Shown: positions 1-12,017, counted from the first letter of the stretch. The stretch: DNA of 64,000 nucleotides from Adiantum capillus-veneris (GCA_014529385.2 CM043963.1:104018912-104082911); one strand, 5' to 3'. The notes: generated from the sequence alone by a model not told the origin. Translations and numbers: made by a program.

Positions 1-1
1 T

Positions 2-1301
2 ATAAGTAAGGCAGTACTAATAGCCAAGCTCACACAAAAATTTAGTGGAGATGGGGATGTGAGAAAGAATATCAAAGTGTTTGAACAAATATGTGATTCT
101 CTAGGAGAACACAATGACCTGCATAAGAGTAATCCTATAAGCCTAACCTTAAGTGGGAAGGCTAGGGATTGGTATAGAACCCTAAGGGTGGAAGAAAAAA
201 TGATTTACCCTACTCTTAGGAGACTGTTCTTGAAAGAATACATACAAGAGGGAGTGTAGCCTCTCAGCTCCAAAAAGCCCAACAAGAGGTGGGAGAGTCA
301 GTGAGACAAACTTTATTAGTCTCTTGAAGCATTTAAATTCTCGTTGTAATCCAAATGAGTGCTTCAATAATAACCAATTTCTTGATAGATTCATTAGGGG
401 ATTACGACATGAGGATATCTACAATGGCCGAGTCATTAGAGGTATCACCACTTGGGAAGCAGTCACCACCAATGCTATCCAGTTGGAGGATAATTTAATG
501 ATTCAAGGAGAAAGAGTGTTTGTTGAGCCTAAATCTACTAGCTTGCAAGCATCTGGGCATGAGCCAATGACCCTAAAGCCTAGTGCTAAGGAGCCAAAGA
601 TATTTGAGATGACTTTAGCAGATCTCACCAAGGCCATTCAAGAGAGTCTTAGAGACAATCGTGCTCCGCAAAACAATCATATGTATCCAGGAAGGGAGCA
701 ACAATGGTGCTCAATTTGGTATGGTCTGCATAGTACTAGTGAATGCCATGCTTTTAGAGTAAAATTCAATGGGAATTGCAATGCTTGTGGGAGGTATGGT
801 TATCAAGCTAAGGATTGCATAGTATTTTGGCATGTGATGGCCAATAGACCAAACTTAGCATGGATAGACACACCTCGAGTGCCTGCATTGATGCCGGACC
901 CACCTCTTGAAGAAACATCACAACACATGGTCCCTAGGGGCAAAAATGTTGTTCAAACAACACCCTTACCACCTTCAGTGCTAGGACTACAACCACCACA
1001 TCCGAGAATCACTTCTGTGAATCAAGTGGGTTGTGAGTCATCTATTGCTTGTTTGGAAGGCTGTGAGGAAGATATAGACCTTAATATTGCCTATGGGATT
1101 GATGCGCTTGAAGAAAGTCCACAATACTACATGGAGGGCTATTGGGGACAAGTCAAACCTATCTATCACGTAGCTGATCTTGCTGTAAGAGGCCAAAATA
1201 TCAATTACACTGCCAGAGACCACCTCTTCAATGCTATGAATGTGGAGGTCCACATCCTGTGGTTGAGTGTCCTATTAGGCTACAAAAGAACGCCACAATA
1301 A
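2..1301 (+). pseudogene. gag: RLG-A gag (capsid and nucleocapsid), frameshifted
   Basis: Frame 2 is open from the window edge and reads the plant retrotransposon gag core: FSGDGD at about 44-60, then SGKARDWYRTL and LRRLFLKEYIQE, until a stop at 257-259. A frameshift near 260-320 moves the continuation to 324-1301. This part carries two decayed zinc knuckles. One begins CSIWYGLH near 708, and the other, CNACGRYGYQAKDC, has the usual His replaced by Tyr. Gag would form the capsid and bind element RNA. The first knuckle lacks its second Cys and the second lacks its His, so neither should bind zinc normally. Confidence 0.85.
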
Positions 1302-2354
1302 TGCAAACCAATCAAGCGAGCAAGTCTACAATGTTGATACTCATGTGTAATTGATTTGGCATAGATAATTTGATTTCCCAATGCCCAAATAATCCAAATG
1401 CGTCGAAGATCACACCATTAAACTTGATTGAGGTTACCAAGGAGCCATCACAAAGTACACCTGTGGTACTAGGAAACATACTCACACAATGATGCTCCAA
1501 AAAAATATATATTCTTTAAGAAAGAGACACGGCATCAATTTCCCAATCTTAGAAGAAGAAGAAAACACGAAGGAAGAGATCACAAAAACCAGCGAAGTTA
1601 GACCCCAGTTCAAAGACCAACATAGGGACAAGTGACGACCCCGTATATATGAAACCATGGAAACCAAAACTACCACTAAGAAAGAAACTAACAAGAAAGA
1701 TCATCATGAGCCGCAATGGCTAGGATCCGAGAGGAAGATAGGAGAGGATATCGAGCGAGTCAAGCAATTAAGGTGTTTGGTAGAAGATACCCAAAGGGAT
1801 CTAGAGCCGGCACCTAGGCAAATCTAGATTACAGACACATTGTTCCCTACGCAGGAACAATCTCACAAAGTCCATAAACCCCTAGCCATACCTAGTGTCA
1901 TCCCTGAAGAAAGTTACTTAAAGTCATGGGAAAGTGGGCCTACTCACTACTTGTTGGAAAGAATGTTTACAGAGGGACTACCTGACCCTATCCAAGAAGT
2001 GGAGATCCCATCTTCCCCATGTCAAGGGACTGAAGCCCAAAAGGTGCCGTTAAATACTGCCAAATTGATGGATTTCATGGCTTTAGAAGTTAGAACCACC
2101 ATCATGTCCAAACTATATGGAGACCTTGAGCTATTCTTAGCTCTTTGAGCTTTCCTCAATGGAGAACTGAAGGTCGGGCTACCACAACTTGCACCGGTGG
2201 ATGGAGCTAGGGAGATGCCAAAAGATGAGGAACAATTAGATCCACAACCCAACCTAAATGAGAACTCTATTGTAGAAATACCTATTAACAAGTTGGGACA
2301 GTACTTTGAGGGCGATCCAATGCAACCATACCAATCACTACCAAGGGATTATTT
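1302..2354 (+). other. RLG-A gag-protease linker, decayed
   Basis: This stretch joins gag to protease. The only open frame of note is 1840-2148 (about 100 codons; includes SWESGPTHYLLERMF), which matches no family I recognise. It probably belongs to the polyprotein, because the protease frame begins shortly after it. The rest is broken by stops. Confidence 0.5.
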
Positions 2355-2636
2355 ATGAAGGGAATCCTTGATGGTGGCACTGGGGTTAGCATTGTGACTA
2401 AAAATTGCTGGGAAACTATGGGAAGACCTCACCTTGGGAGCACAACCATAGTAGTAACGATGGCCAATGGGTCTATTGTTAAACCTATTGGGATGTTAGA
2501 AGATCTCAAGATCAAGGTCTCTAGACATAAAATAAGAAATACCTTCATTGTTATGGATTTCTCGAAGCACACTATGGCATATAAGATGATCTTAGGACAT
2601 ACTAGCTTTCATGAGGGAAGCAAAAATGTTGCATGA
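2355..2636 (+). pseudogene. RLG-A retropepsin (aspartic protease)
   Basis: About 93 codons read ILDGGTGVSIVTK, then MANGSIVKPIGMLEDLKIKV, then MILGHTSF. This is the plant gypsy protease pattern: catalytic DGG(S/T)G, the flap-like MADGSxVKPLG stretch and the ILGRPF motif, here ILGHTS. The enzyme would cleave the Gag-Pol polyprotein. The catalytic Asp is present but the C-terminal motif is altered and the frame ends early. This is the canonical protease; a second retropepsin-like module lies after the integrase at about 6643. Confidence 0.8.
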
Positions 2637-3701
2637 CCGGTCTAAAGACTATGTCTACTTGCAGTTCCAAGACTTTGTCATTTGAGTGGATCTTGTAACT
2701 GGTTAGGCACATCCTCTAGGAAACAGGTTTATAATTGATCATAGAATTGACAGCACAGTTCACTCGGCCCCATTGCAGTATTATTACACATATAAAGTGG
2801 ACAGTAATGTTGGGGAAGATTCTCTTTATATGGATGTACTACCTGGGATGACTGAGTCGGACAATGTGGATTGGGTCCACTTAGCAACAACAACCATAAA
2901 CACTTGGGGAAATAGGGGGACGACTTGGGTAACACCTGAGGGGGATGAAATGCCACCACTCGTACCCTTAAATATGCTAGAAGCAATGCATATAGCTTTT
3001 GATGACCTACAAGATGAAGGTTTGAATGGAATTGGAACTAGTAGCGTCTCACAAGACTATAACCCAAACGATCTAGGGTCATAATCATGAATTGAAATTG
3101 ACTCTAAGGACAAAGAATCCGAATTAAATCTTAGTGAAAATATGGGGACAAACAATTCAAGGCCCAGTGGTACCCTAGATGACAATCTATCCAAGGGAGA
3201 AGAAGACACAAGTAGCAATTCATCTAGTGACTCTTCACTAGAGATCGGTCGTAATAAAAAATTAGACAAGAAGAGTAAGAGATATAGGAGGCGACGATAT
3301 CGAGCAAATGTGCGTGCTAGAATATATAAAAATAAATCTACCACAGAATGACTTAATTATATAGGGGCATGTGATGCTGATTGGAAGTTGGTAGATAACT
3401 AAGGTGAATACCTTTAAAGCATTACGTGGTGTAGTCCACAACCCATTGACATCGCACGAGTAGAGGCTACAAAGAAGCCAAAGTTGAGCCGTACCGTAAG
3501 GAGACAACATAATCGAGAGTTAGCTCAACAACAAAAGGAATCAAAAGAAAAATCAAAGTCCATAGAACAATAGGACCCCACAGACATACACCTTGCACAC
3601 CTAAACATTTCAAATCCTACACTACACACGAACGTAAGGTTGTTTATAAAAAGGCTCAAAGAAAACCTATCGATGGAAGAGATGGAGTTTATGATGGTCC
3701 A
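2637..3701 (+). other. RLG-A protease-RT linker
   Basis: Two open stretches occur here: 2773-3084 and 3142-3351. The second is rich in Ser, Asp and then Arg/Lys (KKSKRYRRRRYR near 3270-3300). The minus-strand relative RLG-B has a comparable acidic then basic linker at 42655-42275, so this is a family feature. I do not recognise a domain. Confidence 0.5.
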
Positions 3702-4387
3702 ATGATAGTTAAGGAAATACAGTTAGCAGACCCAGGAGAAGAGTCCAAACCTATTTTCATTGCCCAAGATCTGGAAGAGACCGAGGAGTGTGTACTTAAA
3801 GAACTTCTCAGAGAATTCAGGGATATATTTTCTTGGACATATAATGACATGAAAGGTGTTCCACCTTCCATGGTGCCACACACAATCCCCATGAATAGCA
3901 TGGCTAAACCAATTCAAAAACCCTACCCAATGAATCCTAAATATTCAAAGATCATTCAAGAAGAGATTGAAAAACTTGTGAAATGCAGATTTATATACCC
4001 TATTGAGCACTCAGAATGGGTTTCACCGATAGTGACTTTGCAAAAAAAGGACAGGAAAATTAAAGCGTGCGTGGATCTCAAGAAGGTCAATGCTGCCACT
4101 AGGAGGGACCATTACCCCTTGCCATGTTCAGAACATGTTCAGAACATGTGCTTGAAAGGAAGCTTATAGCTTTTCTGATGGGTACTCTGGATATAATCAA
4201 ATTACAATTGCACTAGAGGACCAAGCTAAAAAAGATTTTATAACCGAATTTAGAGTGTTCAAATTTCGTGTTATGGCTTTTGGCTTAACCAATGCCCCTG
4301 CTACCTTTCCAAGATAAATAAATACTGCTTTTAGAGAATATTTGAGGGAGTTTTGCGAAGCTTTCTTAGATGATCTTTGTGTTTATT

Positions 4388-4447
4388 CCTCTTGGAAAGA
4401 ACATCTATCATGCTTACCCTCTTGGAAAGAACATCTATCATGCTTAC
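4388..4447 (+). repeat. exact 30-bp tandem duplication in RT
   Basis: 4388-4417 is repeated without mismatch at 4418-4447. The length is ten codons, so the frame is kept. Confidence 0.95.
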
Positions 4448-4519
4448 GAAAATTATTTGAGAAGTGAAAATTGTATGGCATATCCTTAAACCCTTTCAAA
4501 CGCCAATTTTGGGTTAAAC

Positions 4520-4585
4520 ATGGAGTCATTTTAGGGCATATAGTGTCCAAAAATGGAGTCATTTTAGGGCATATAGTGTCCAAAA
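4520..4585 (+). repeat. exact 33-bp tandem duplication in RT
   Basis: 4520-4552 is repeated without mismatch at 4553-4585. The length is eleven codons, so the frame is kept. It duplicates the GVILGHIVSKN motif. Confidence 0.95.
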
Positions 4586-5429
4586 ATGGGATTTCCACAG
4601 ATGAGAGAAAAATTAAAGCCATTGCAAAATTGCCACCACCTACAAACTATAAAGGAGTTCAAAGGTTCATGGGCCATGTTGGTTATTACCGACGATTTAT
4701 TTTAAACTTTACCAAGATATCTCGTCCTTTGTACAAGCTTCTTATTAAGTATCACTAGACCGCGGAGTGTGACCATGCTTATGAATCATTGAAAAAGACC
4801 TTGACAAGCACTCCCATTCTACAAGTGCCCGATTGGAATATAATTTTCCATGTGCATATTGATGCATCAAACTTTGTTGTTGGGTGTGTTCTAACTCAAC
4901 CAGGAGAGAATAAATTGGACTACCCCATTAGCTTTGCAAGTTGTCAATTGAATGATGACGAGAGAAACTACACCTCTACAGAGCGGGAAGGTTTAGCTAT
5001 GATTTATGCAGTGAAGAAATTTTTCTACTACCTTCTTGTCAACAAGTTTGTTTCCTATGTGGATCATCAAGCCTTGTTGTATCTAGTAAATAAACCTTGT
5101 TCCACGAGAAGAATTACACAATGGTTGTTAATTATCTTTGAGTTTTATTTTACCGTTGTGGTGAGACCTAGTAAAAGAAATGCCATGGCAGATCATTTGT
5201 CTCGCATACCCAATGGTGAATCCCCTAGTGGAGTTGATGATGAATTGCCCGATACTTCCTTATTTCTAGTCGAGACTATTCCTGAATGGAGTGAGAGGAT
5301 TGTGAACTTTCTGGTTAATGGTTTTCCACCCAAAGAGCTTATAAGGACATAGCTCAAAAACTATTAAAAGAATGTGAACCTTATTCTATCATTGTAGGAA
5401 ATCTCTAAAGTCTAGGGAAGGATGATATT

Positions 5430-6591
5430 CTTAGACGTTGCACCCGTGAGGATGAGTATTTATACATACTGCAAGAAGCCTACATGGGTATAGCCGGAGA
5501 ACATTTCTCACGGGAACTAATAGCTAGAAAGGTGTTGCAATAAGGCTATTGGTGGCCTACCTTATTCAAGGATGTGATGAATGCCAACACTTTAAGAAGC
5601 CACAAAGAAAGGATAAGATGCTTCTACATCCCATCAAGGTAGCCCAACCATTTGAGAAGTGGGGCTTTAATTTTGTAGATCCAATTAGTCCCCGGCTGTG
5701 CGTAACACTCAGTCACGATATATCATTGTAGCTACCATATGACCAAATGGGCTGAAGCAAAAGCAACATGAAAAGCTGATGCAAAGACAACAGCTAAGTT
5801 TCTCTTTGAGGACATTATCACACACTTTGGATGCATCTTTGAACTTGTGAGTGACAATGGAACCCATTTTATAAATGAAGTGATAAAAGAAGTCATATCA
5901 GACTTCATGATATCCCACCACAAGTCTACACATTATTATCCATAACCAAATGGCCAAGCTGAGAGTACCAGCAAAACTCTCATCTACATTTTGACAAAGA
6001 CAGTTGAGGCTCATTGTACAGATTGGGATTACATCATCTCTATGGGCTTATCGTACTTCTTACAAAAGTGGCTATTAATTGTACACCATTCAAAATGGTA
6101 TATGGCCAAGCATTAGTTATGCCATGGGAGTTTGTAATTCCTAGTCTGCATGTATCTTCACAAGAAGGTTGGGATGGTAACCCTTTATTGAGTGCTTATA
6201 CATCCTTGAGAGGTGAGATGAAGAAAGACAATTGACTGTGCAAAATGAACTTGTGGAGAAAGATATAAGGAAGAAATGGTTTGACCGTCATCTAAAGAAC
6301 AAAGATATCAATGTTGGTGATAAAGTCCTTATGTATGGAGTGCGTAACAAAAAGAAATAGTTGAAATATGCAAGAAAAGGACCATATCAAGTGTGTGAAA
6401 TTAACCCGCAAGGTACCATTCATGTGGAGACTCTAGATGGAGTTGAAACCATTGGATTCCTCAATGGGAGTAAATTTAAAAGGTACTATGATCCTCTAAG
6501 CCAGGAAGAGTTACAAGCCATCCATAAAAAGAAAGCAGTCAAAGAACAAGCAAAGCTTAAAAAGATACAAGAAAGAGTTGAGGCTCGATAA
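5430..6591 (+). pseudogene. RLG-A integrase
   Basis: The zinc-binding region is broken but visible: EAYMGIAGEHFSRE near 5477, then CDECQHFKKPQ near 5575. The core follows with WGFNFVDPI (first Asp), MTKWAEAKAT, ELVSDNGTHF (second Asp) and NGQAESTSK (catalytic Glu) near 5950. The C-terminal part at 6361-6591 reads KGPYQVCEINPQGTIHVETLDG, the usual gypsy integrase tail. Frameshifts and stops separate these pieces, for example near 5730, 5770 and 5944. It would insert the cDNA into the genome. Confidence 0.85.
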
Positions 6592-6642
6592 AGACAAAAA
6601 CATCTTAGACGCCAAGGAGAGCCTAATTTGGGAATCACGGGC

Positions 6643-6960
6643 GCGTTTTTTGCAGACATTGATGATGATTCATTGGAATCTAAGCCACCTCTATGATATC
6701 CAATTGAACTAAATAGCCTCTATAGGAGAGTACTATATAACTCATTATTGGATACACGAGCTCACCATAATCTGTTATCCTATGGAGTTTGGTGTCAGCT
6801 AGGGAAACCACCCCTATCCACAAGCACCATCCAAGTCAAGGGTGTCAATAGAAAGTAGACCACTGTTTTTGGAATCCTACACACTCGTGTTATTTATGAC
6901 AATGGAGCCCGTGGTTCAAAGCTTTTTGGTCATGCCTGTTGGTACTATGGAGGGTAATAG
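6643..6960 (+). pseudogene. RLG-A post-integrase retropepsin-like module
   Basis: Downstream of integrase a frame with internal stops reads GAFFADIDDDSLESK, then LYNSLLDTRAHHNLLSYGVW followed by CQLGKPPL. This has the layout of a retropepsin active-site strand (hydrophobic, D-T-x-A, then N and S), with the usual DTGA reading DTRA. RLX has a related stretch at about 52140-52220 (IDCTATTNVMSYGLW..LGKPEL) and RLG-B has VNTRAQVNAVS at 32090-32050. A protease-like domain in the position where some plant elements carry an envelope-like ORF is unusual. The Asp is kept but the Gly is lost. Its function is unknown. Confidence 0.55.
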
Positions 6961-6987
6961 GATAATATAAACCTGGCGTGCAAATGG

Positions 6988-7430
6988 ATGTCTGTAATCA
7001 AATGTAATATCGATTTGGAGACCGGGAGTATCACGACACAAAAACCAACTCATGGCCCTACGGCTCAAGGAATAACACCTAAAATCTCACCTATTCATAA
7101 CACAAAAAAAAATAAAATATTGCAAATCCAAAAAGTCACAACATCCTTGCCAGTAGCACAACTCTCTAAAGATTCAATTTCCATGGCTACAACAAATAGT
7201 GCTACATCAAAGGATCAACATGATCTGACCAAGGGTACATATCAATGGGTCCTCAAGGTATCCTTGTTGGACCCCCTATTGTTCAAGTTAGTTCACAAAG
7301 GAAACCTCGAAGGAAGGCGTCCACTCAGGTTAAGAAGGTGAAAACCAAATCATGTTGGATTCACAAACAACTATTAGAAGCCCAAGGCTACTATGATGGA
7401 AATGATTAAATTGAGTACCTAAACATAAAT
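6988..7430 (+). pseudogene. RLG-A 3' ORF with QGYY motif, unknown function
   Basis: 6988-7341 is an open frame of 117 codons rich in Thr, Ser and Lys. It is followed, after a frame change near 7340, by KSCWIHKQLLEAQGYYDGND. The WxxKQLLEAQGYYxG motif recurs in RLX (57095-57135 and 57385-57430) and a related IWVPKAQLKD stretch occurs in RLG-B, so it is a conserved part of the 3' region of this family. I do not recognise the domain. Confidence 0.45.
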
Positions 7431-7896
7431 CGTTTCCTTCCCTATCCACTATGAAACCATGTGAGTCAAACCTTGTGATTCCAAAGCCGATAGAAGCCTC
7501 ATGGGAATGGAAAGATCACAGAATGCTACACACCTATTCCGGAGCTATTTTGGGTTCCAAGGCAAAACCAATCTATTCAGCTTAGCTCAGGAAAGAGGGA
7601 GTTCCATGAAGCTTCTATATCCTCATGTAATGCATCCATAGAGGTAAAAGCTTCTACAAAACCTCCACCTACCATAGATAGCCTCTATGAAGCTAAAAAG
7701 ATTCAACACCTCCCATTGTTCAATTATTACCTGATGGACTACTTCAAGTTCGTTGATGGTAGAGTACCTTACCACCCTTGCAAATCGATGAGGCACCCAA
7801 GGTAATAGAGAACTATTGGATGAAATCCTCACCTATTACCAATTGGAATAGTTGATTCCAAAAGGTGATGACATCCTTTTAAAGTATGATCTACCC
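7431..7896. other. RLG-A 3' region without a readable gene
   Basis: Only short frames broken by stops remain between the QGYY stretch and the polypurine tract. I see no domain. Confidence 0.5.
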
Positions 7897-7910
7897 AAGG
7901 AAGGGGGGAG
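7897..7910 (+). other. candidate polypurine tract of RLG-A
   Basis: AAGGAAGGGGGGAG at the end of the coding part is a typical plus-strand primer. The following bases do not start with TG, so the LTR border is not clear. A second purine tract at 9676-9687 precedes a TGTTAACC sequence and could be the real border. Confidence 0.5.
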
Positions 7911-9689
7911 TCTTCATTCCCGTCAGCCTATTGAATTATTTTCCTCTTACCCTTCTTTCCCTAACCTTGAGCTTTTCGATTTTAGGGATTGTATATACAT
8001 AGATATATAGTAACTAACCACCCTAGTTTAAAACAAAATAAAAAATAAAAAATACTAAAGAGCAAGAGCAACTAGCAAAACAATGTGCACAATACTGACC
8101 CAGACCTACACATGTCACATCAAGTACAGTGAAACAAAAACCTATGTCATCAAACACCTAACCATCCTCTATTTGTGTTCATAGATATGGTTGATTCTTA
8201 TGAATATTATTTTTACCTATCTCAAGTAATGCATTTATGTTATCCTCATATTTCCTTTGAATGGGATTCGGTTGTGAGAGAAATGTTAAGGAGTTAGAGT
8301 GGCTGGTCCGCCTCTTGACTATGACGGATCCCTATTCTATCCAGGAAGTTTGCCTAATTTACAAGTTTATCCTTTTGCCCGGCTGAGTATGCACGCCTCA
8401 TGACATTCCTAATACTATTCTGCACGGAGAGGACGAGGACAATAATGAGGATTGGACACGCGAGACACACGGCCTTACTGAAAAGGATTACACCTACCTT
8501 GATGATGAGGATGGTGGTTTCATCTTATAGCTATCGACCGAGCTCTCCAACCTCCACTTACTTTGATTCTCATCACTATAGTGATGGAGGGTAGGTAGGG
8601 TTAGTACAATAGGAGTGTTTATGTTTTAGAGTTTATTGATTAGCAAAGTTCTTTTTTTCCCACTGATGTGCCTCTGGAAGGTGGATGTTTGGTGGTGACT
8701 ATTGTACAGTTTGTGACTACATAAAGATGCCTTCAAAGGACAATGACAATGGATGTTTACATGTTACAAGAAATGTTCTCCATTATATCAGGTGTACTAC
8801 TTCCGTTTATCTATGATTTCCACAGTTACATGTTTGCATCTTGTCATTTGAGTTTCTAACAGTGCATAAAATTATGAAGTTGTGACATTGCCAATTTAGA
8901 TGCTATAATTTTCTCAAACTTCTAGTACCTTGTTCTTCTCTTTAAGTTTGGTCTATTAGCTGGCTTTAAGTAGGTATCGGGACCTTGGGATAAACTTGCC
9001 ACTTAATTGCTCACTTTAATTCCTAAATAGTCTATTAATTGTAGTAACTTTAGTAATGTTTTAGACTATGAGGATATAGTTCTCTCTAGCTTATTCCACC
9101 TCAGTGTGACTTGTGTTGTGGAAGTCTATGTGTTGAGTTGGTATTTGAGACCTCGAGTCTCCCGGCTAGTTTATGCTCAAGCTGGTATTTGAGACCTCGA
9201 GTCTCCCTCAAGTCCCCCAGCTACTTGTAGCAGCTATGACAAAAAAAAAAGAGAGAAAAGAGAAAGAAAATAGCACAAAGTTCCTTGTAGTTTATGTTGA
9301 TCACACTTAAGTGGTATAAGTGACAAGATCACTAGTGTTTAGACCCCGACGAGCATTCCTAGGGTTAACCACTCTTTAATGTTCGTCAATATAGTACTTA
9401 CTTTAGCCCTAGCTCTTGTGTACTTCTCTTAGAGTCAGCCTAATAGACCTTAACTCAATTGGATTTTATTCAGGTACTACGCTTGTTCTAGTTGGCAATG
9501 TTACAATTCATGATTTTTTTTCGCATTTCTTATAATATCATGTACGCATCTCACTTATTGCACACCTGCACATGCTACCTTTGAGCTTTCACAATGTTTT
9601 TTTTCTTCTGCCTATAGGTACTCCTATCATGGATCCTGATGCTGCACTGTTATATTCCGAGGGTAGAATCTACATTAGAAAGGGGGGCA
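7911..9689. other. no gene; possible LTR or 3' untranslated DNA of RLG-A
   Basis: There are no convincing coding frames. A 24-bp segment (GGTATTTGAGACCTCG...) occurs at 9140-9163 and again at 9183-9206. The tract is A/T-rich with poly-A/T runs and may be RLG-A LTR or unrelated intergenic DNA. Confidence 0.4.
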
Positions 9690-9956
9690 TGTTAACCATC
9701 GGCATCCACTTCTAGTAGTCATGGGCCGAGCTTGTCGGTCCAATAGAAAAAGGGTAAGAGTGATCATCGATGAGAGGTGCACTCTAACTGGAACATTCAA
9801 GGGTTAGCTGGCTAAGCACGGGCGTCCAAGTGTGAATGAGCAAGCTCATATAAAAGTCACCTAAACCTAAAAATCACTCATACTCTCATTTGTGCAATTG
9901 AAGAGTGCTCTTGCTCCATCTCCATCTTCTTCTTCATCTCCTTGTGTGTGTGTATA

Positions 9957-10045
<89 letters not shown>

Positions 10046-10310
10046 ATTACGCTGGCACGGCGGTGACAAGACGATTGAGCACGGCACGGCAGTATCTCCC
10101 TCTTCTTCACGGCGAGGAATCCTCCAAAGGCAAGCGTAGGGCGGTGAGTGACACATCTTTGCTCTCTTAAGCTTGCTAGATTAATTTTGTTGGGTTCTTG
10201 CATCCATTTGTGGCTCGCATACATTGTACAACAAGTCCCTTGCTTTGACACGTGCGACAGTTGCGCACAGTGAAATAAGTACTTACTCCTCCTACTTAAT
10301 AGGATTCCCA
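9690..10310 (+). mobile_element. candidate LTR fragment
   Basis: A purine tract (AGAAAGGGGGG) is followed directly by TGTTAACCATC at 9690, as at an internal/LTR border. A TATA-like TATAAAAG lies at 9849-9856, followed by TG/AG microsatellites and a GC-richer block. The microsatellite inside an LTR is also seen in RLG-C and RLG-D. No second copy is in the window, so the 3' border is a guess. Confidence 0.35.
9943..10044. repeat. (TG)n(AG)n microsatellite
   Basis: A TG run to about 9986 passes directly into an AG run that ends at 10044. Confidence 0.97.
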
Positions 10311-10616
10311 CAGGGGGATTTAAGGCTTCCAAAATAGAAAAAACATTAAACATACATATGGATAAATTGAAGAAATTTAATTAGTTTTATCAATGCCTTG
10401 GCTCATTCCAATTTGGTTTAGTGGTCATGGAGGTGTTGATTATTCTCTACCCGAGAAACCCCCACTTTGCCTTGTGATCTCTATGACCATTCTACCACCC
10501 CGTTATCCAAACCCATAATGAGATACTTTGCAATGAGGTTAGGAAATACCCCTCATTTGGAGTGGATAGAATGTCATGGATCATGTGTGGGAGCTGGTGG
10601 AATGTGCCGAAAGGAA

Positions 10617-10672
<56 letters not shown>
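10617..10672. repeat. (CT)n(CA)n microsatellite
   Basis: CT dinucleotides to 10642 pass into CA dinucleotides. Confidence 0.97.
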
Positions 10673-10674
<2 letters not shown>

Positions 10675-10690
10675 GTAGCTATAGAAATAG

Positions 10691-10895
10691 CTTGAAAATG
10701 ACCCTATTAGCTAGACATACTTTGGACGTTCTTATGTTCCCAAATACTAACTTACCCACCAATAGACTTGTTAGCTTATATAATATGGCTTGAAAATAAC
10801 CCTATTGGCTAGACGTACTTTGGACTTCCTTATGTTCGAGTTACTAGTTACTGACTTACACACCAATAGACTTGTTAGCTTACGTAATATACTCT
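10691..10895. repeat. two-copy tandem repeat, period about 98 bp
   Basis: The segment beginning CTTGAAAATGACCCTATTAG at 10691 recurs at 10789 with scattered differences, including the shared stretch CAATAGACTTGTTAGCTTA. No coding content. Confidence 0.8.
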
Positions 10896-11975
10896 TGGAT
10901 AAATTTTTTTAAAATTTTGACACCCGTAAGCCCTTTTGTTGTTTGTAGCTCTTAATTGAGTCCGGCCCATTTGGCCATTTGGTGATATCCTCAAAATTGA
11001 TTTAAATTTTTTTAATCCATTTCATTGGGTTTGGATATCTGCCTCTCTCGAAGTCAAAATTTGATTTTGACATTCTTGTTTCTTTATTCATTTTGGAATT
11101 TTATAAAGAAAAAAAGAAAAATAAAAAGACAACTCAAAAAGATCAAACTTGACTCAAGATTTCATGCAAACTACTCACTTACAATTGGCCAATTTTTTGA
11201 TGAGTTTTCTCATTTTTCTGGGTTATACAAATTGGCGAGCGGGTATTTCCAAGCAATGAAATAATCAAGCAATTCCCTTCAGACAAGCTAGATTAAAGTA
11301 GTTTATAAATTATATGATTTCTTGAGCTTGAAGACCAAAGTAATCGGGCCGAATTCAAAACACGTGGTGTCGGTGCATACCTTAAAAACAATCTATCCTA
11401 ATGGCTCAAACTCACACACTCCTGACATATGATTAATACCAGACTCCCACAAAAACTCGAGCAATCATATTAGTTGCTACAGAAGTGTAGTCGTGAAAAT
11501 TAAAAAACTTGCATGTCTTCTCTCATAATTCAAGACTACACATGCTTGATGCATGGTGCCAATACCCCTTGGCTTTATGCACTCCCTCCTTGTCTGCCCC
11601 CCACCTCACCTAGTACTACTTGTCTGCATCAACTGCTGGCCTTCTCCTTCACATTGCTCAACTGCTAGTATCTCGTTCGATTCTTTAAGTTTTTTTATTT
11701 AAAATGATTGGCCCCTCATTCGATGCTTTTCGTTTTTTATTGAAATCATTGGCCTCTTCTTACGTAATGGGTCTACAAAATAACACACATAGATTTATTC
11801 AGCTAACAATACAACAATTGTATTCCACAAAGAAACAAAAGTCAAGTAAACTAACACCTTTGAGGAATCAAATGTGATTGGAAAGTTCAAGAGATATTGC
11901 CGAGATGTTGATATTTCCACCTCCTCTTCACTTAGAAGTTTATAGTTACTCTTCTCCATAATCTAAGAACAAATC

Positions 11976-11979
<4 letters not shown>
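10896..11979. other. no gene seen
   Basis: A/T-rich intergenic DNA. The frame at 11025-11264 has no recognisable domain and a low-complexity Lys/Ile composition. Confidence 0.5.

Positions 11980-12014
<35 letters not shown>
11980..12014. repeat. (CT)n microsatellite
   Basis: A pure CT run of about 17 units. Confidence 0.97.

Positions 12015-12017
<3 letters not shown>

Larger units (their letters stand above)
3702..5352 (+). pseudogene. RLG-A reverse transcriptase and RNase H
   Basis: RT begins around 3800 with DIFSWTYNDMKGVP and continues through FIYPIEHSEWVSPIVTLQKK and CVDLKKVN. It shifts frame near 4160, then reads SDGYSGYNQI, FRVMAFGLTNAPATF and the catalytic box FLDD near 4365. The thumb (GHVGYYRRFI) and RNase H follow (HIDASNFVVGCVLTQ, TEREGLAMIYAVKKF, YVDHQALLYL, ADHLSRIP) to 5352. 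There are stops near 4315, 4465 and 4757. Two exact in-frame tandem duplications (4388-4447 and 4520-4585) sit between the catalytic box and the thumb. RT would copy element RNA to cDNA; RNase H removes the RNA strand. Confidence 0.9.
1..7910 (+). mobile_element. RLG-A: degenerate Ty3/gypsy LTR retrotransposon, 5' end outside window
   Basis: The order on the plus strand is gag, CCHC knuckle, retropepsin, RT, RNase H, integrase, then a second retropepsin-like module, ending at a polypurine tract at 7897-7910. Integrase after RNase H is diagnostic of Ty3/gypsy. Every domain carries stops or frameshifts, so this is an old copy. The gag frame is already open at base 2, so the 5' LTR and primer site lie before the window. 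The same domain order is repeated on the minus strand at 43140-31380 (RLG-B), so this is a family and not a one-off rearrangement. Confidence 0.9.

Noticed and set aside
10405-10490. tRNA-like segment (TTTAGTGGTCATGG)
   Set aside because: Only a weak A-box-like match, with no B box at the right distance.
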